Assembly (NCBI RefSeq): GCF_000235605.1 | Contig: NC_016584.1 | Span: 1 to 64,000, forward strand | Direction: 5' to 3' | DNA from: Desulfosporosinus orientis DSM 765 | Lineage (GTDB): Bacteria; Bacillota; Desulfitobacteriia; Desulfitobacteriales; Desulfitobacteriaceae | Length of the DNA: 64,000 nt | In this document: one piece after another, positions 63,176 to 64,000 of the stretch | Numbering within the stretch: position 1 is the stretch's first letter | How the letters are laid out: every line of letters starts with the position of its first letter | Translations under genes and position numbers: made by a program | Notes under the pieces: generated by a model | The model's input: only the letters and a program-made list of their open reading frames with translations | Told to the model about the DNA's origin: nothing | Databases searched by the model: none

Positions 63176-64000
63176 ATGAAAAAGTCGCGCATGGGGTTTA
63201 TTGTAGGTGCCCTGGCGTTGTTGCTTGTGACCACGGGATGTTCTTCGTTAGTTGACGGTAAATGGGCAGTAAAAGTAAACGATAAATCCATATTGGTTAA
63301 AGATTATGATGCTCGTGTTGCTGAAGCTCAAAAGGTATATGAAAAACAGGGAATGAAATTTGACACTGACCAAGGAAAACAAGCTTTGTCTCAGATCAAA
63401 AGCCAATTATTAGATCGGATGATTGAAGGGGAATTGATTGCCCAAGAAGTGAAAAATTTAGGGCTTGATCCTAAGGACAAAAAGGTTACAGAGCAAGAAG
63501 ATACGATCAAAAAAAATATGGGTGATGAAGCAACTTTTCAAGACACACTGAAACAGCAGGGAATGACCGAGCCCGAATTGAGAAATTTTTTAGCAGTCTA
63601 TGAAAAAATTACTGGTGACATAAAAGTTTCCGATGCAGATATCAAATCATTTTATGATAAGAATGTGTCCTATTACAGTCAACCTGAAAGTGTGAAAGCT
63701 CGACATATTTTAGTTAAAACCGAAGATGAGGCCAAGGCGATTATAGCACAGCTGGATGCAGGAGCGGACTTTGAACAGCTGGCTAAAGAAAAATCTATTG
63801 AGCCTGGGGCGAAGGACACCGGTGGTGATTTGGGAACATTTACAAGAGGGAAAATGGTTCCTGAATTTGAAGAAGCTGCCTTTGCCCAAGCAGTTGGGAC
63901 TTATTCTAAAACACCCGTTAAAACAGAATTTGGTTATCATGTTATAAAAGTTGAAGCCCATACTCCCGCTTCGACTCCAGACTATGATAAGGTGAAGGAC
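63176..64000 (+). CDS. PrsA-type peptidyl-prolyl isomerase lipoprotein (3' end outside window)
   Basis: At least 275 residues are encoded and the frame is open at the window end. The signal segment ends in lipobox LLLVTTGC (Cys22), so it is a membrane-anchored extracytoplasmic protein. A SurA/PrsA-like N-terminal helical domain (KVYEKQGMKFDTDQGKQALS onwards) is followed by a parvulin domain from about 180 (VKARHILVKTEDEAKAIIAQ), with GGDLGTFTRGKMVPEFEEA and FGYHVIKVE. Family members help secreted proteins fold. AAAGGGTG lies upstream of the ATG. The spoVT gene that follows mfd in Bacillus is not here. Confidence 0.88.
   Translation, partial: MKKSRMGFIVGALALLLVTTGCSSLVDGKWAVKVNDKSILVKDYDARVAEAQKVYEKQGMKFDTDQGKQALSQIKSQLLDRMIEGELIAQEVKNLGLDPKDKKVTEQEDTIKKNMGDEATFQDTLKQQGMTEPELRNFLAVYEKITGDIKVSDADIKSFYDKNVSYYSQPESVKARHILVKTEDEAKAIIAQLDAGADFEQLAKEKSIEPGAKDTGGDLGTFTRGKMVPEFEEAAFAQAVGTYSKTPVKTEFGYHVIKVEAHTPASTPDYDKVKD

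Overview
The window looks like the replication-origin end of the chromosome of a low-GC, Gram-positive, endospore-forming anaerobe. The evidence is the gene order rpmH - oriC - dnaA - dnaN - recF - remB - gyrB - gyrA, a dense set of sporulation and germination genes (bofA, a gerA/gerB/gerB/gerC operon, gin, cwlD, yabG, spoVG, fin), and a one-polypeptide pyruvate:ferredoxin oxidoreductase. My inference is a Clostridia member of the Desulfosporosinus/Desulfitobacterium type; no single gene proves the genus. Nearly all genes run rightward, with replication away from oriC. Only rpmH, abrB, a glycosyltransferase, a small L,D-transpeptidase and a PRC-barrel gene run leftward.

Layout. 1-4.6 kb: rpmH, a bipartite origin with DnaA boxes on both sides of dnaA and a DnaA-trio-like unwinding region, then dnaN, recF, remB. 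4.6-13.2 kb: gyrB, gyrA, pdxST (vitamin B6), serS, tRNA genes and tadA. 13.4-15.9 kb: an MBOAT acyltransferase plus SGNH-like partner, a probable cell-surface acylation cassette set between tRNA-Ser genes. 16.1-19.4 kb: tRNA-Ser, SRP RNA, dnaX, ybaB, recR. 19.4-26.5 kb: PFOR with a structured leader, bofA, a DUF2935 protein, two integral membrane proteins. 26.6-32 kb: ger operon and gin. 32-39.7 kb: a PLP decarboxylase, holB, ricT, yabA, rsmI, abrB, metG, tatD. 39.8-44 kb: cell-wall and spore enzymes (two G5/3D proteins, CwlD, a GH18 lipoprotein). 44-48.4 kb: rnmV, rsmA, an unknown membrane-anchored protein, a GT2 glycosyltransferase, yabG, an L,D-transpeptidase. 48.5-52.1 kb: cyanophycinase and cyanophycin synthetase. 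52.3-64 kb: ispE, a GntR regulator, purR, spoVG, glmU, prs, a PRC-barrel protein, pth, fin, mfd and the start of a PrsA-type foldase cut by the window end.

The backbone follows the Bacillus subtilis origin-proximal order closely. Lineage-specific insertions are PFOR, the ger operon, the acylation cassette and the cyanophycin pair. tmk, yaaQ and yaaR are missing between the decarboxylase and holB. The regulatory DNA fits the sporulation content: by eye there are good matches to SigF promoters at gin and fin, SigE at cwlD and SigH at spoVG. The most unusual non-coding signal is a small dispersed palindromic repeat seen before gyrB, serS and mfd, alongside other long intergenic palindromes. No phage, insertion-sequence transposase or CRISPR array was seen.
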